A program made the position numbers and the translations under genes. DNA of 64,000 bases from Lodderomyces elongisporus (lineage: Eukaryota; Ascomycota; Pichiomycetes; Serinales; Debaryomycetaceae). Of this stretch, positions 61,774-64,000 are shown piece by piece; the first letter of the stretch is position 1; every line of letters begins with the position of its first letter. Below the pieces are notes generated by a model. That model saw only the letters and a program-made list of their open reading frames with translations. It was not told the origin of the DNA and searched no databases. The stretch covers positions 1,298,001 through 1,362,000 of the forward strand of contig NC_083675.1 in assembly GCF_030384665.1 (NCBI RefSeq). The letters are read 5' to 3'.

Positions 61774-64000
61774 CTAGTTCTTTTTAATGTTATACTTTTA
61801 ATAACTGATTTAGATATCTACAACAACACACCTTTTCGATTTTCAAAAAAGAATTATACACAGTATGTAAATTTTCAAATCATAATAGATTTCTAAATTC
61901 TTTTTCCTTTCTTTTTTTTTCTATTTTTTTTTCTATTTTTTTTTCTATTTTTTTTTCTATTTTTTTTTATTTTACTTCCATTACTTTGTCATGGCAAGTA
62001 TGATTCACTGGTTACCAACTACAAATCCACATTTTTGTTCATTGACTGAATAATTTATGAAAATCTACAAACTGCACAATCTCCTATAATTGGATGTTAC
62101 AAAGTCATTTCAATAACCACATTGGCAATTCACTCTAATTCAATTCAACAAGGTGGCTAAGATTTGAAATTAAAGGGGTAAAAAACGCACTACACGCGCC
62201 TCAAAATCTAGAAGCACAATACTGTAGAATTCCAGCCGTCAGAATTGTAACAAGCTTACTCGTATGCTGGTGTTTCTATGAAGCTCTCATCTGTTCAGTT
62301 TCTAGTAACTGTTCGAGATTAGCACCTATGAGTATACGAAACGAAATTGCTTGCTATCCAACAATTGATGGTAAAATTTGAGTCCTTTTCAACATCGAAA
62401 GCGTGTCAAAAAGGTGATGCCGCAATCAATAAATTGTTACTGTGAATCATAACGAAATGAGGTCAATGAAATTGGAACATTAACAAATGGATAGTTAGAT
62501 TTTTATAACAAAATGATTAAAGGTTGTTCTTATGGTTGTGGTTGATTACAACTTTAATTGTGTTGATAGTGCATAGTCAGCTCAATTTATTCTCTTTCTA
62601 ATTTAAATTTCTTTTCTTCTCACACATGTCCCTTTCTTTGTTCAATGTCAATATTATCAACGTCTCCAGAGCATAACCCCATAAGACCCAATAAAAAGAC
62701 ACACTTAAACGAAGACAAAAAGGCATTTCAAAAAACCAAAAAGAAAAACAAAACAAAACAAAACAAAACAAAACAAAACAAAACAAAATAATGTAATACG
62801 CAAACATTGTTTTGTACATATTAGAATGCAAATACTCAACTTCTATTTGCATATCAACAATGAAGAATTGAACCTATAGTTCTTTAATATTTTATCTTGG
62901 CGTTTGCAATAAGAACTTGATTTTAGTATTGGGTAGGATCTTAAATAAAGTGGATGACGATTTTGTATTTGTGTTGATTAATCAACAATCTTCACAATTC
63001 ATATGCTGAGAAAGGAGTTGTTTTTGTACACCATATGAAAAGGGAAGTCGTAATTAACCTTCAGGTTATTTTTCATCTGTAAATAGTTTCCTACCGACTC
63101 AATGAATCTTCCTTGATTGAACACTCATCACAAAAGTAATGACTGTTGACTCAGTCAAAACAGCTAATTTTTCAAATGTCCGGGCCCGGGCAAAAAGAAA
63201 AAAAAAAGAATTTGAACCAAACCAATTTCATCACGCAAAAAAAAAATAGTTCAAAAGAACATGAAACCTCCTGTTGAGCCAGGAAAATTGACATCTATTA
63301 ATATAGACAAAACAAAAATATTTTCAAACTGTTGTGCACTTTGATATAGTAGCACCATTATTTGTCGTTGATTATTCAATTAATCAAAAATTTTTTGGCT
63401 TGAAACAATAGTGGACATAGTCTTTTCCTTCGTTTTTTTTTTCTTTTTCAAATTGCTAATGCAATAAATTAAGTACTCCGCCGGATCAACACTGTGTGCT
63501 TTTTTAATGGCTAAAATTCTTTGTTGTTTTGGGTTTGCTATGAAAGCTTTTTCCAAATGGTACTTGTTGCAGATTGTCTAAATCGTGATTATCCAAAGTG
63601 CATCCACGCTTTTCCTCTTTACCTTCCTCAAGTACAAAAAAAATAATACTGAAAGGAAAAAAAAAGAATTGGAGATAAAACTAGTGATCTAGTTCTTATA
63701 TAGTGTATGTGAATTATTATTTTTTCTTGTCTTATCGAGCACTCATTTGGGAGTATAGTTATGTATTTATAATAATATCCATTGCGGTTTGGCCAAAGGG
63801 GAACGAAGCAAGGAGTAAAGTACAAAAAAAAAGGCGCTGGTCTAAAATGAAATGGTCAAATGAAGGAAAGGTAAATGTAGGATGCAATGAAATGTTGTCA
63901 TGAATTATGGTTCACACTTTTTTAAGTAATTTGCGCATAACCAATATTACATGAGATCTTTTATTGCAGGTTTAAACGAGGTTGATCCAATATTTTTGGG
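61774..64000. other. Intergenic region to the window end
   Basis: 2.2 kb with no supported gene. A (CTATTTTTTTTT)n tandem lies at about 61918-61968 and (AAAAC)n at about 62748-62787. A CCCGGG palindrome occurs near 63182-63189. Short ORFs at 62598, 63628 and 63703 lack features. The next gene is outside the window. Confidence 0.5.

Overview
This is a nuclear window from a budding yeast of the CTG-Ser clade (Candida/Lodderomyces group). The genes are nearly intronless and AT-rich. They are separated by long intergenic stretches full of homopolymers, GA/TA/TTG microsatellites and polypyrimidine tracts. The cellular genes are typical of that clade: a CYP52-type alkane P450, the septin CDC10, a PST3/YCP4 flavodoxin-like pair, PDX3, MRPL32, TSC11/AVO3, ASF1 and an ECM3-type carrier. 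A CTG codon at the retropepsin active site fits its family only if read as serine, which supports the clade assignment. The species is not proven; Lodderomyces elongisporus or a close relative is a guess from repeat-rich style.

Layout. 0.5-3.5 kb: P450 (+) convergent with CDC10 (-). 3.5-9.4 kb: mostly intergenic, with one 61-codon gene. 9.4-11 kb: a nuclear-looking protein with a RAD51AP1-like C-terminal motif. 14.4-18.5 kb: YCP4 (-, with CaaX end) and PST3 (+), divergent. 18.9-20.7 kb: an F-box/JmjC protein. 21.35-24.41 kb: a short LTR element with one unfamiliar membrane-type ORF. 24.8-26.7 kb: PDX3 (+) and MRPL32 (-), convergent. 26.93-35.19 kb: a complete Ty3/gypsy-type element on the minus strand. 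35.8-37 kb: a Ser-rich unknown with PKA-like sites. 42-46.4 kb: TSC11. 46.6-47.4 kb: a coiled-coil unknown. 48.9-51.9 kb: ASF1 (+) convergent with a low-complexity protein (-). 53.9-55.4 kb: an ECM3-like carrier. 59.8-61.8 kb: a helix-rich protein resembling fungal transcription-factor regulatory domains. No tRNA, rRNA or CRISPR was recognised.

The most interesting part is the 21-35 kb block. The gypsy element has identical 461-bp LTRs, a CTTCC target duplication, a tRNA-Ile-like primer site and a PPT. Its coding region appears to need two different recoding events: a +1 frameshift at GCG-AGG-C out of gag, then read-through of UGA-CUAG backed by a 12-bp stem-loop before protease/pol. Its leader holds a seven-unit 63-bp array. 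Each unit encodes a pair of hairpins and a tiny upstream ORF, and six of the seven uORFs are seven codons long. The neighbouring 3.06-kb LTR element has near-identical 429-bp LTRs, a GATTT duplication, a tRNA-Gln-like primer site and a PPT, but no gag/pol signature. Its single 689-codon ORF has N-terminal membrane segments and resembles nothing I recognise. Both elements lie directly upstream of, and in the same orientation as, the genes they abut (PDX3 and MRPL32).
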